Shown here: in pieces, positions 1 to 11,700 of the stretch
Layout of the letters: each line of letters opens with the position of its first letter
Position numbering within the stretch: position 1 is the stretch's first letter
Assembly (NCBI RefSeq): GCF_035083965.1
Contig: NC_089724.1
Location: 14,178,910-14,242,909, forward strand
DNA length: 64,000 nucleotides
Direction of reading: 5' to 3'
DNA from: Branchiostoma lanceolatum
Lineage: Eukaryota > Chordata > Leptocardii > Amphioxiformes > Branchiostomatidae
The notes under the pieces: model-generated
Seen by the model: only the letters and a program-made list of their open reading frames with translations
Told to the model about the DNA's origin: nothing
Databases searched by the model: none
Program-made: the position numbers and the translations under genes

Positions 1-2053
1 TCGCCATCCCACTGCACTGATTGCCTGCTCTTGTCATGGCCCCTTCCTTCATTGTAGCAACAGCCAATCAGAGATGCGTAACGCTCATACGTCATATAAG
101 ATTTGCATAAGCAATACGTCTTGGGGCGGTTATAAAATGGTGGTTCTTTTTATTTTGGTGGAATAAAATGCTGTATTTCATGGGATAAATGCCGGAACAC
201 AAGACGTTTTGAATTCCTATTAGGTCTCACACAAAAATTACACGGAAGTAATTGGCCCAAAACTGTGATTTTTACCGGCGTTTTTCATGGTTGATTGCCG
301 GCCTGATCGGTGTGCTCTGCATTTCCCCAAAGGCTTATTGCCACAAAATGCATTTTCATATCTAGCATGCTATTTTTCATATTCAGAATAATAATCACCA
401 GAAACATCCGCCCATTTTCTCAAGATCCTTGCCAAATGCCAAACTCTTTCGACTTTCCATATCTTTACACGCCAATTTTTGTCTTGTCATTTTAGGAGAA
501 TTTTTGTCCGTCCTGATTTGCAATATTGATGGGATGACGGATGCTGGCTAGAGCACTGCTACAAAGAGAAGCTGACACTGGGTCATGTAGCAAGGTTCAT
601 GCAGAGTCACAACAAAGATTGTTATAGTTATTTACATTGCCATGTTTAATGTATGATCTTACATAGTATATTGTATAAAAGAATTGACTATGCTCTATCA
701 CACATAAAATCAGCTGTCCTTGTTCTCTATGTTAAACTGATAAAGATTGATAAAATGTAAGCATTGAATGGAAAACCAAGGCATGACAATGAAAAGAAAT
801 GTGATGACAAAATATGTCTGCCAATGCAACGTAGCGCCTGGCACAGTTAACTATAATTTATGACATGACAGTTCAATTTTAAAGATTATTTGTTTAACCA
901 GTTGTGTTCACTAAAGTATGTCGTATACACTGAGATGAAAGTTATCTGTCTGTCAAAAAAAGCAGTGTAACAATGTTCAATAAATGGTACGCATGCACTT
1001 GCACTATTTGTATTACATTTGCTCAGATATTCGGCTGATGGCAAAAACTGTCAGTTTGAGCCTAGGAAAAAAATGTTGTTTCTGGTTAGCAGCCCAACCC
1101 TAGCAGAAACCTGCCAACCCTAGCTTTTTGTTTGGTCGGCTGCTGGCAAGGGACATACAATTTCAAAACAGATTTCCTGTTTTTCACACTCTAGTTGAGG
1201 GCTTGGAACATTTGATGTGTATTTTCTCAGTATACTTGTGCTTGTACAATGTTTACCTGTATAATCACACCGTGATGTCCTGGTGAATTTCAGTTTTACA
1301 TTGTTAAACTGTATTTGTTAGATCACTTTTGCCAAAATCTAACACACACAAAAAAGCAAGAAAGAAAGAAAAGAATAAGGGAATCCTTATCTAACAACTC
1401 TTATTTTTTCAGGACTGTAACCTGAAACACAATTTTTTTTCCTAGGCCTTACAATGCCACAAAGACTATGGTTCAGAGACAATGCCGATATCACTTCTTT
1501 CATTGCCATATCATCTAAACAAATTAATACTGACGTGTTCTAATGAAGCAAAATATACTAGAGTCAAATCTGCCCAAGAACTTAAAATGTGGTCATTACA
1601 GATAAGATGCTGTCCATGGGAAAATTTATATCCAAGGGACCACTGAATAAATCATACAACTGTATAAAGTCCCCCATTGTCAAACAAGTACATCATACAA
1701 ATGTACAACAGTTAAAGACATTATCTAGTTGTATGATCTATTTTGTAATAAAACATGATTGTATGTTATTCATCTTTTTGTATACAACCATCGATACATG
1801 GAGAATATTTCAATTGATCATACTTGCCAACTTTCTTTTCAAGCATCACAGTTTTGATTGCATGTACATAAGTTGATATGATAATGAAAGACGTACCTAA
1901 AACTGAACAAGAGTCCATAGGACACAATTCTCCGTGAAGTATTTATAGTATGTACAAGTATTGACCCACACAAATTGCATCTCTGCACAGTCCAAGTAGT
2001 GTTTTAGAGCAAGTAAAGAAAAAGTGTTTGTTTATCTTTTTCTTTCAATACAG
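1..2053. other. intergenic or intronic DNA, no gene recognised
   Basis: No convincing coding exon is visible. A CCAAT-type motif near 64 and a TATAAAA near 130 lie close together and could be a promoter, but nothing downstream reads as a first exon. The rest is A+T-rich sequence. If the putative terminal exon at 2054 is real, this stretch would be its upstream intron. Confidence 0.3.
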
Positions 2054-2186
2054 GAGTGGTCAACCTGCTGAAAAGTATGTTTTTCCGGGAAAAGTCACAA
2101 AGTTAGATCTAGATGGCCACTTTTCAATTATCAACGAACCATTCAGCCTTACAACTAAGATGTATCAGAAATCACATATGCAGTAA
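2054..2186 (+). CDS. putative terminal coding exon of an unrecognised gene
   Basis: A strong acceptor (polypyrimidine tract followed by AATACAG, ending at 2053) opens a reading frame of 43 codons that ends at TAA 2184-2186. A canonical AATAAA poly(A) signal follows at 2245-2250, about 60 bases after the stop. The peptide (starting SGQPAEKYVFPGKVTKLDLD) has no stop or low complexity but I do not recognise it. The exon is entered in phase 2, so earlier exons should lie upstream, probably outside the window because no matching donor was found. It could still be a chance ORF; the combination of acceptor, ORF, stop and poly(A) signal is the only support. Confidence 0.35.
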
Positions 2187-2299
2187 ATCCTCTTTCCACA
2201 ATTTATTGCAGGCCGGCCTGATCTATAGCTATCAAGCTATTTGCAATAAAAAAGGCTAATTTATATCATCGTAACATTTCACGAAGGTCAAAGGTCACC

Positions 2300-2430
2300 G
2301 GATCTAACCACCCGGAAGTGACACTGGCGCGCGCACTTTTCTGAGAGGTATTTCTCAACAATCTTTCATCCCCTGCGTAAACTTTTTACATTGTCACAGC
2401 CTCCGTATTATAATCTACAAGTGTGGTAAG
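2300..2430. promoter_or_regulatory. possible GC-rich promoter with ETS-type motif
   Basis: CCGGAAGTGAC near 2313 is an ETS/GABP-type motif, followed by a CpG-rich stretch (GGCGCGCGCAC). About 110 bases later GTAAGT at 2426 could be the donor of a non-coding first exon. No downstream coding exon could be tied to it. It might be a 5' exon of the phosphatase gene or belong to an unseen transcript. Confidence 0.2.
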
Positions 2431-2560
2431 TTTGAAGGTCCAGAGATTTCCCATTTTCACACTGTGCGTAAAAGTGCATCGTCCGTCCCGTGCGCACATA
2501 CTGTATGCGAGTTGAGAGTGGACACGGCATACTTAATACACAGACTGGAGGTCACTCTGC

Positions 2561-2949
2561 ACATGTTCGCAGCTAAAACTCACAATTCCCGTTGCCGCAT
2601 TGGTATGTAACTTGGTATATCGTTTGCTAGGTTGCGTGTGGTGATGCACGTTGTCTATTTTTCAATGTAACAGTGACTATACGATCACAGCAAGTAAGGA
2701 AGATTTATACCCCGTATCTGCCTGAAGTATTCCAGTCATGCATAACGGATTATAACATGGTCCCTATGGCAGGGCAGTGGGACATAGCATTAATTATAGG
2801 GGTGCAATTACGATATTGGATTGACGTTTAAAGTAGTTATGGTGTAACAAAGCTATTGTGCATCACCACGCCGAACCAGGCAAACGATATGCCAAGTTAC
2901 ACACCAATGCGACAATGGGATCGTGAGTTATAGCTGCGAACGCGCAAAC
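2561..2949. repeat. foldback (inverted-repeat) element
   Basis: The segment 2561-2648 recurs as an imperfect reverse complement at 2859-2949 (shared blocks include TATCGTTTGC, GTAACTTGG and GTGGTGATGCA), with about 210 bases between. The arms are about 85% alike by eye. This is the layout of a non-autonomous inverted-repeat transposon. No reading frame is carried and no clear target duplication was found. Confidence 0.65.
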
Positions 2950-2963
2950 AAATGCATTCCCAA

Positions 2964-2999
2964 TACTCCCAGAAGGAGGTCATCCTCCTTCCCGGAGTA
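2964..2999. repeat. short palindrome
   Basis: Arms of 16 bases (2964-2979 and 2984-2999) match at 14 positions around a TCAT loop. It contains AAGGAGG/CCTCCTT like the small palindromes near 35.7, 54.7 and 62.8 kb, but lacks the 7-bp flanking direct repeats seen there. Confidence 0.5.
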
Positions 3000-3600
3000 A
3001 TAAACAAGAATCAGCTATTTGCGCATATGTGTGATCAATACATATAACATAAAAAGCAGCTGACTGCAACATAGCAACAACGTGGTCCCCTGAATACTTC
3101 TGAAAAGATACATGACATTGCTTGATACTTATTATGGTCCCTGTATGTTGCCAGTCATCACAAATTATCTTTTTCTTTAACGTATACTTCAAGTTACTAA
3201 AATTTCATATGTGTGATACACATGTATGTAAGTTGGTTGGTTAAATATAACAATGTCCTTGGTTAAATGAGGAATATCCCATGGCCAGTAGGTGTTAGCA
3301 AGTGTGAGGGACGCACGCCGTGGTGAGTTTCGGGTTCCCTCCCCTGGGATCGGTGAAGAACAACTCCGTGTGATCATCTTTGATTCTTTGCATTGTCATT
3401 GGTGACGATTGGAAGGTTGTGCTTCAGTCTGTATCCAGACTCTGTGGTGGTGAGTGTGTTCGTGTCCTGTGTCTGGAAAAATGACATCATGACATGGCAA
3501 CACCTTCAAAGGTTGTATTCCCTGTGGCCATGGAAACCAGTCGGAAGATTGAGTTTCCCACCAGGGCCACTGCAATGCCCCCGTCGGCCTGTCTGCAATA

Positions 3601-4563
3601 TTACATCGAGTTGGGGGCCGGTTTGTCTGACATAGAGCCGTCAGTAGCCAGGATAACTACAGGGGCCTGGATGGAGATGGAACTATTACCGATGTAGGCT
3701 CCACATCGTCCATGTGGCTTTGCATCATGGACAGAAGACAACATGCCACTGCTGACATGGAATCCTGACAGCCGAAACAGTCCCCGAAACACCTCTGCAT
3801 CCAAACATAGCAGATCATTACCACTCAGGTCTATGGACCCGATACGTTTCAGTCTAACTCTAAAGACCCCGGCAGTGTCTACAACCTGTATCAGATTGTT
3901 CTCTAGATCCAATTGACGCAGGCGAGTCAGAGTAGAGTAGAGTAGAGTAGAGTAGAGTAGAGTAGAGTAGAGTAGAGTAGAGTAGAGTAGAGTAGAGTAG
4001 AGTAGAGTAGAGTAGAGTAGAGTAGAGTAGAGTAGAGTAGAGTAGAGTAGAGTAGAGTGTCAGGTGCGCGAAGCTCCCTGGATCTATCTGCTTGATGTGG
4101 TTGTTGGACAGATTCAGCATCATGAGATTCTCCGAGCCAGTGAACCAGGTCTGCTTGACATGTGTCAACCTGTTAGAATCTTGGCCAATAGGTGAAGACT
4201 GGAACACCCAGCGAATGTGTTATTCTCCACATCAGTGATCTTTGCATCTATCAAAGCCAAAGCGTTGACCACAGTATGCTGGAGCGGTGTCAAGCTCTTT
4301 GCCGACAGGACACGGAATGGGCAGTATCCTCTTATTGCAACACCATTGGCCACAGCAAGAAAAGGAAAGGAACTTCCAGAGACAGCACCCTCATCCAGGA
4401 CCTTACACATGACACATGCATGTGTGCCAGACCCCACAGCGAACTCTATCCCAGGCTTGTCTGTGACAGGCACACACTCTCTCCATCCAAATGCCTTACA
4501 CTGAGGAAAACGCTGGCCATTTGAAGCTGCACAGGCAGCCGCCAAGAGATGCAAGAACAACAT
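3601..4563 (-). pseudogene. leucine-rich-repeat protein gene, disrupted
   Basis: Read on the minus strand, ATG 4563-4561 begins a signal-peptide-like start (MLFLHLLAAACAASNG) followed by a Cys-containing N-terminal region. LRR units follow, for example ITDVENNTF, MLNLSNNHIKQI, LRQLDLENNLIQVV and IGSIDLSGNDLLCL. The frame breaks twice. Near 4180 the LRR continues in another frame (one base missing, or a small intron). At 3930-4058 a pentanucleotide array interrupts the repeat between SFAHL and TRLRQLDL, after which reading returns to the original frame. A TAA at 3603-3601 ends the frame. There is no transmembrane segment or recognised C-terminal domain. It is most likely a pseudogene or an allele broken by repeat expansion; sequencing error or an unseen intron are alternatives. 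Confidence 0.5.
3930..4058. repeat. pentanucleotide microsatellite (AGTAG)n inside LRR sequence
   Basis: About 26 near-perfect copies of AGTAG (TACTC on the minus strand) fill 129 bases. Because 5 is not divisible by 3, every minus-strand frame reads the same stop-free peptide pattern (Y-S-T-L-L), so copy-number changes shift the downstream frame without creating a stop in the array itself. Confidence 0.95.
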
Positions 4564-4599
4564 GGCTGCGTTCTCGTTTGCATCACCTCTTACATACAT

Positions 4600-5620
4600 T
4601 CTGCCTTTTTGAATCGAAACCTTTCACCCGAGAAACTATTTGTCACTTGTAACACAATAAAGGTCGCTGAACTGTATGCTTTGCTGAAACAAAACGATTG
4701 TTACAGTGCATTTGTGTTTGCGTTTGTTGTGGCACGTTTTCAGGAGGCGACAGTCACATTTAAAAAAATTGCGTGTCAAATTATAATCTTATTCAACTGT
4801 TGTTTTCGAATCATGTTGGCGATCGTTTCGTTCATCTGTAAGTTGACATATTACTGTTTATGACTGGACCGTGGTGCCTGTTTTTGCAACATTCAATACG
4901 CCTTTCCAGTGAGGCTCCCAGGAGCCGGTGAGGAGTTGAAATCACGGTTGCACTAGTAGAAGGTAGCCTCTGGCGGAGGTTAATGACTCCCTCCTCCTCT
5001 AGGGAGCGGTTACGTCGGGCCGGCCGCTAGGGGCGCCATTTAGTCAGGCTATACTAGAAGGATGACAACTAAATGTTGCAAAAATATTGCGTTTCATTAA
5101 GCTACAATTAACGGGGTATTTATGGTACAACAGCTTCCTGAAACACTGAGGGGAGATTGTGGTGACTGTTCCAAAAAGCCTGTTTCTTTCGGCCCCAGAA
5201 TTATGAGGGCATTTACAAATGAAAAGTACTTTATTTTCATTGCATCCATCGTAAGTTCTGTATTGTACAATACTTGCACAGTCTCTCCTGAAGCGGTAGC
5301 CTTTTATAACGTCCCCTTTCTCAGAGTCTCTTATTACAAACATTGGACCACTTGTCAAAGTCATTATCGTATCCGATTCGTATGGATAGTTTTCTATTGC
5401 TTATTCTATTGCACACGTTTGTGAAATATTAATTTACCATTGTTTGTTTTAAGACAACTGGTAAAGAGATATTAGGGTACACACATCTGACAATCTTTTT
5501 CAAAGTAATAATGTAACGTTACCAAAATATTTCTCTGCGGGGACACGCCCCTTAAAATCTCGTTCTCAGGGTAAGCTGATTCCTTGCTCTGGGAACGAGA
5601 TTGGAGAGTCACAGAAAACA
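4600..5620. other. intergenic DNA between LRR remnant and phosphatase promoter
   Basis: No exon, repeat family or RNA gene is recognised here. A short block at 4960-5035 is G+C-rich (containing GGGCCGGCCGCTAGG) but has no reading frame of note. Confidence 0.3.
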
Positions 5621-5722
5621 TCCAAGATGGCGGCCACGAATCGAGGTTGACCGAACCCAGCTGAGATAAACACGGCCCGGTCGTAGTGTTCCTTCCGTTC
5701 CCGCGGACAGACAGCAGCGGCG
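5621..5722 (+). promoter_or_regulatory. promoter/5'UTR of the INPP5F-like gene with YY1 motif
   Basis: AAGATGGCGGC at 5624-5634 is a consensus YY1 site, commonly placed at or just after the transcription start of TATA-less housekeeping promoters. It lies 89 bases upstream of the ATG in a locally G+C-rich stretch with no TATA box. The motif is seen; that it drives this gene is inferred. Confidence 0.5.
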
Positions 5723-8700
5723 ATGGAGCTGTACCAAGCTCACGACCACTACATCCTGCTGGATGGCGAGCACAGCCTGTGGTGCAGTCGTTTCGATGGC
5801 AAACTCACTGCTCGTACCGGTCAGTTCAAATTATTTTTCTTCCTTTTATATACCGGTCCTCATCACATGCTTGCGGTTTGATCATGGGACACCGACTGAT
5901 ATGGTTTGATGTGTGATAGAAGCAAAATCATTTGCTAGGCCGAAAGGAAACAATGACAAACAGAAGGTCATAACTTTAGAAATTCTAGAATCCGTTGTTG
6001 TGTGACTAGCTCTGCAGTGGAAGGGTCAGTGCGGGTTAAATTTCCTTGGGGACCACATGACGACAGGCCCAGTTAGCAATTTCCACAAATGATTTGCGAT
6101 GGGAGTCACTTCTCTTCCTTTTAAAGTCACATGATGTCTTACTCCAGTCGTTTCCTCCGGAGAAACGCCACTCCCCCCGGTTGGCAATGTCAAACTTATA
6201 CAATTGCTGCAGTGTGCCCGGATTGATGTCACAAACAGTGTACATAACGTGTTATATTGGTTAATATTTAATTCTCTTCTCTCAATACTTCAATGACATC
6301 CGATCACACACTGATGTAATTGCTTAACCAGCACCCAGGGGATACAGAGTGAGAGTAGTAGCATTTGCTGTTGCCATACTTTTAGTTGTTATTATCTGTT
6401 TAAACATTAAAGCAACATTTTTAAAATAATTTTTTATAATCCATACTTAGATATCAGTACTGTATATGTAAAATCGTATTAAGATCTGTAACGGGGGGGT
6501 GCCCAAATATATGACGTTTTTTTACGCGATCGAACTCACGGCGCTCAATTTTGCTCTCTTCGGAAGTTGGTGATGAAGTTAGGGAAATGTAAATTAAGAC
6601 TTGAAGTCTGCTATATTCTAGCTTTCTTTTGACCGGAAAATTTTGACTGTGCGCACTTCTAAAGTCATGTGAGAAGGGCTATATCTAGCGCATCCCAGCT
6701 CATGTTTTCTCGGGAAATAGGCTACTACGCACTTTGCGCGCGGCCCGACGTACGTCTTGCATGCGACCCAAGTTACAAAATCATTACAAAAAAACGACAC
6801 CGCTTACATCAACAATACTCCGTCTACTTATTGGGAAATATCTTCGCCATCTCTGTATTCAGTTTCATTTTCATAGACGGTACCAATCACATGTTAGAGC
6901 GTAGCAAACCTGTGCGTTGAATCGCCGTCCGCCACCATCGCAGCCAAAAAAAATGGCGGGAAAACAACGTCACCAGACGGCAGCGATGTTTACGTTGTTT
7001 TCTTTGGTCGGTTTTCTTATCAACAAACATTTTTTGTGTTTTATGAAGTTATATTTCTTATGTGTATGATAGTTGTATATCTGCTTAGCACAGGTCGTAT
7101 ATTAAGGTGCCGGGCCGTCTAGCTACGCAGTGACCCTCTACTCAGCGTTGCCATCATTATTGTCAAAACACTATTCTCAACAAAACAAGAAATGAATATG
7201 TACACATATGTTTTGAATGCAAATAACAATTATGTGCATGAACTTGGTTTATTTACCTTCCTTATGAGCATACTGTAATTATTGTTTCTTTCACTGTAAC
7301 TTTAAGTTCACTGTTTTCACTGTCACCTCTGTACCGTGAACTTATCATCACCGTGAAAAAACTATTTATGATTTCTCCACACATCCTTTCTGTAAATCAC
7401 TTTCTACCACCGTGAAGTTAAAGTTCAGTGAAAATGTAAATTTTTTGTTGCACAGTGAAATTTTGCTACCGTGAACTTAAAGTGATTTACAGTAGTCAGT
7501 GGACACAAACACGTCGTACTTATGCATAATAAGATCACTAAAAAATCTGTAACATGTTAGGGCGCGTCATAAGTTAAGTTCAACCCCCGTTACATGCTTA
7601 AGACATATAGAGTCATTGCAAAGCTTGTATTTTTTTGTACACACCGCAAACTTTAAAGTGAATTTACAGGGTCCCTAAAACTCTGACAAGGCATTAACCC
7701 TAGAACTCTTTATTGCAATTTCCTTCTACTGTAATTTTTCCTCGGACCTTGACTACAAAATCCATTTCTGCCACAGAGTTGGCCAACAAAATTACCTGAT
7801 TCTAATGCGGTTTCGTCAGGGCTAGCTGCATTCCCTCTTTAATGTGAAGATAATGGCAGCGTGCATGCTTTCAACCCTCAGTTTATTCGATTCAAGTCAC
7901 ATCCCCTTATTAATCAGAGTAATTTCACAGACACATAGGCAGAACATGCCAGTCTTTGTTGTATGTATCGATCATTCAATATTGAAAGAAATGTGTGACA
8001 TGGCTGGGTGAGAAACAAATGTTGTTCCTTGCAACTTTAAAAATCTGTAGGCCTTTCACCCATTCTTTAATTCAAATGAAGCAGAATATAAAATCCTGGC
8101 ACGTATCATTTATAAAATACAAATTGCTTTTCTGTAGCCTTTGGGAAACTAGCTATTGTTCATGTACATGCAGGTCAAAGGACTTGCAGAAGTACTAAGA
8201 AATCAATTTAGAATTCCACAAAGGCATTGTAAGCTTGTAGTTATTTTGATCACATAGATAGCAACTTGTTTTATTAGTCATCATGATGACATGTTTAAGA
8301 GTGAAGATAGTTGCTGTTGATGTTGAGAGTGTGAAAGAGCTATTTTTTCTCGCATTTTGATGAAGATAAGTGAAAGGAAATAAAACGGACTTCGAAAAGG
8401 CATTCCATGGGTGAACATAGACTTCCACAAAGGTAGTATATTTCATATTATTTGACACACAAAAAACCAAGCAATTGCAATAGCAACTATTGAAAATGCC
8501 ACTAACTTGACTACTAGTAAGTGCAATGCCATTACTGTAGACATTGCAGCAAATATTGCAGATTTAAGATCCATTCATACATAATGCATATCTATTTTGG
8601 GTAGCTATTTTGTCTCAAGGACAAAGAGATAAATCAGGCTGCCCTGTCCAACCTTAATACCCTTTCCAAGGTACATCCATTGCCAAGATGACTCCCAAAA

Positions 8701-11700
8701 GGTAGTACTACAAATGTTGAAACTTTTGCAGTGGTTTTATGTTCGCGGTTTTCATAATGACCTCTTCACCATAAACTTACATCATTACCACTTTCAAAAT
8801 GCTTGTTCTGTCTTCTGCCTGCCTACATGTACCTCCCTTTTTCAACTGCGAACTAAAATCTACCACAAATTCTCCATTTTCTCTCTACTGCGAAATTCAA
8901 TCATTGTAGTATTAATAGGTATGCATAAATTCACACTATTTAAGTATTTATTGTACATGTACCAACAGTACCTGTACCTTTGGCTATGAAGTACTACCAA
9001 GACCTACAATAATTTTTAGATACCATATTTTCTCAATCAATGTACACCTCCCCATCAAATCATTTAAAGATCCATCCATAGATTTTCTAGTTATCCAAAC
9101 ACTGTAATAAAGACATCTCTTCCTAAGTAGAGGTATAGTAGCACAAGCCAAAAAGTCAAGAATCAAACCAATCAAATGATCTCCTGGAGAGGACAACCTT
9201 TAATTTTGTTAGTCCGGAGATTGCGTGTTATGTAGCCATTACTCATGTGCCTAATGGGGGAAAATCTTTTATGATTAATCAATAGTGATTAATCAAAGCT
9301 GAGATCAAAAGATTAGGGTTATGTTTCTAATATTAGATATCTAATATTACATGTAATATGTGTCCGGCAGTCGAGAAGAAGGCTGACAATACCTCAGGCT
9401 ACAGTGTAGATTTCTAGGTTTGGATCACTTTAATTGTATGTCTGTCAATCACAGTAGTTAAACTGGTCAACTCCCCTCTTTTAGGCCAAACAAGGCAATC
9501 AGAGATGGCAGACTTCCCCCCTTACCCATACTGCTTTGCAACACTTCCATTCCCACAGACAAAAATACTAAATAATAGTAGTACCAAGGTCGAGGATGGA
9601 TGGTAACTGTAATCTCCATGCCAATTTACCGGTGGCATGACATGTACAGTATCCAAAGGGCAAAAGCAGTATCCAATTGGCCATCTGATACAGCTTTTGC
9701 CAAATACCACATACCAAATATCAAGACAATCCACCCAGGCATTCTTATTGTGTTCTTGTGTTCACACACAGACAGACAGATGTACAGCCAGACAGACACA
9801 CATTCCTGAAAACATAACCTTCTTGACGAAGGCAAATAACAGCACTGAGGATATGTATGGCAGTGCTGTATTATCTATATATTGGGAATCACTAAAACAC
9901 ACACAAAGAAACAGACTGACAGACAAGGTGAAAATGATACTTCACTCCCTTGGGGTGATTTTTGTAGTTTTTTTCAGGCCAAAGATACAGATCGAGGACC
10001 ACCACCACACTCCTCCCATACAATTTTTCGTTGCAAATATTTTGCTGAACCGTCCCAAGTTATGAAGTGACTCTAATTACTGGGGTATTGCTGCCGCCAG
10101 TAGTCTACATTCTCTCAATGTCTACACTGTGTTCCCATGGCGATATGCCTTTTCTTTTGACATGCACACAAGGCACACATGATGTCATTAAATAAGGGAT
10201 TAGATAAATCAACTGTAACAAGCTTTGGTTGATTCCATGCCCACATGACCAGATTGGGTCCCTGTACGCTCATGATTTAGCATATTAAACTGTAATGGCC
10301 TGGTTTGCCACGAGAAATGGGGTAAAAGAAATGTAATCACTTGTACTCATACTCGGCTAAACCCGTTTGAACCTAGGCCTGCTTTTGAACCTCATGGCTT
10401 GCACATTGTAGGAAACTGCTATGCCGTATTTTCTCGATTAAAGTACGCACCCCAATTAAAGTACGCACCCCTGATTTGGCGCTAGTTCCAGACAAAATTG
10501 CAGAGCTGAAACGTAAAGTCAAAAACCCCAAATAAAGTACGCACCCCTTCTCCACTGATCTTGAACACATTTTGAACAGGATAAATCCAAATTTATGGTG
10601 TTCCTTCTATTATCTCCAGGTCATTTTTCTTATATCAAGGACTTCTACACAATGCCATTCCTTAGATTCATAAAAGATTCTCTTGTTTACTCCGCCAGGC
10701 TGAGCATTGTCTCTGCAAACTTGAGGATTGCCTATGACAAGTTACAAATTGGCAGGTATTGAGCCATGTATTGTTTCACCGCAGCTGGGTTCTTGGTTTG
10801 AGGTCCTTTTCCAATTTGTCCTGGCAATAACCTCAAATAAAGTACGCACCCTGACTTTAGCAATGATTTGTGGTGCCTTTTGAATTTTGAAATGTTTAAA
10901 AAGTGCGTACTTTATTCAAGGCAATACGGTATATATAGAATAGACCATGTACTAATTACTAGTAATACATATAACGGAACGGTTTCATGGGTTAAATGAG
11001 TTTGAATATAACTTGCAAGTTAGATTAGGGAAAATAATGCCCTTGTGACACGACCTAAAGGAAATTTACGTGGCCTACATTACGTTAGCTCCTCAGCTAT
11101 ATCTCCCTTCATTATGTTCCTGTGTGTCTTACGAATCTAATGAAGCTTTTCACAGAATGATATACCGATAAGTTGAATACAAACTCAGTGATCAGCCTTG
11201 ATCAGTCTATGAGAATCTCTCAGTCCCAGCTTTATTTGAGTGCCAGTGCAGCAGGCTGGAATCTTTTGCCCTGGTGCCGTGCCATTCTAAATCGTTGTAA
11301 TTTATCTCTTTCCAACCCATGGCCATTACACACCCTTGTATCTGAAGAGGGATGCGCCTATAGGGAGTATAGCTCAGCTGGTAGGAGCCTTAACAGTTGA
11401 GCTCCTGGTAACTGGGAGACCCTCATTCAAGACTGGGTCAGGACATCTCGGTTGGGGCTGCACCCATCTTTCGGAAGGGAGGTAAAGTAAGGGTCCTTGT
11501 ACAAGGAGGTACCCCAAGCATGTTAAAGGGGAAGGGCTAGCAACCCTTCCCTGTGAAAATATACCCTGCTAAGAAACTTGCTGCCCTATATGGCACTACT
11601 GACTAGGCACTACAAGGGTCTGAACGAATGAACAAACAAACAAACAATGAACAAACAAACAAACAGCTAAAGAACTCAGACCCGGACCTCAGATACTTAA

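Noticed and set aside
2964-2999. Palindrome as a member of the 7-bp-duplication family
   Set aside because: The flanks are part of the inverted repeat rather than direct repeats.
9637-10065. 142-codon open frame
   Set aside because: It runs through the 3' end of a dispersed repeat and a simple-sequence tract.
11360-11450. tRNA gene-like sequence (also at 17515)
   Set aside because: The box A and B motifs belong to SINE heads with degraded clover-leaf pairing and a common tRNA-unrelated body.
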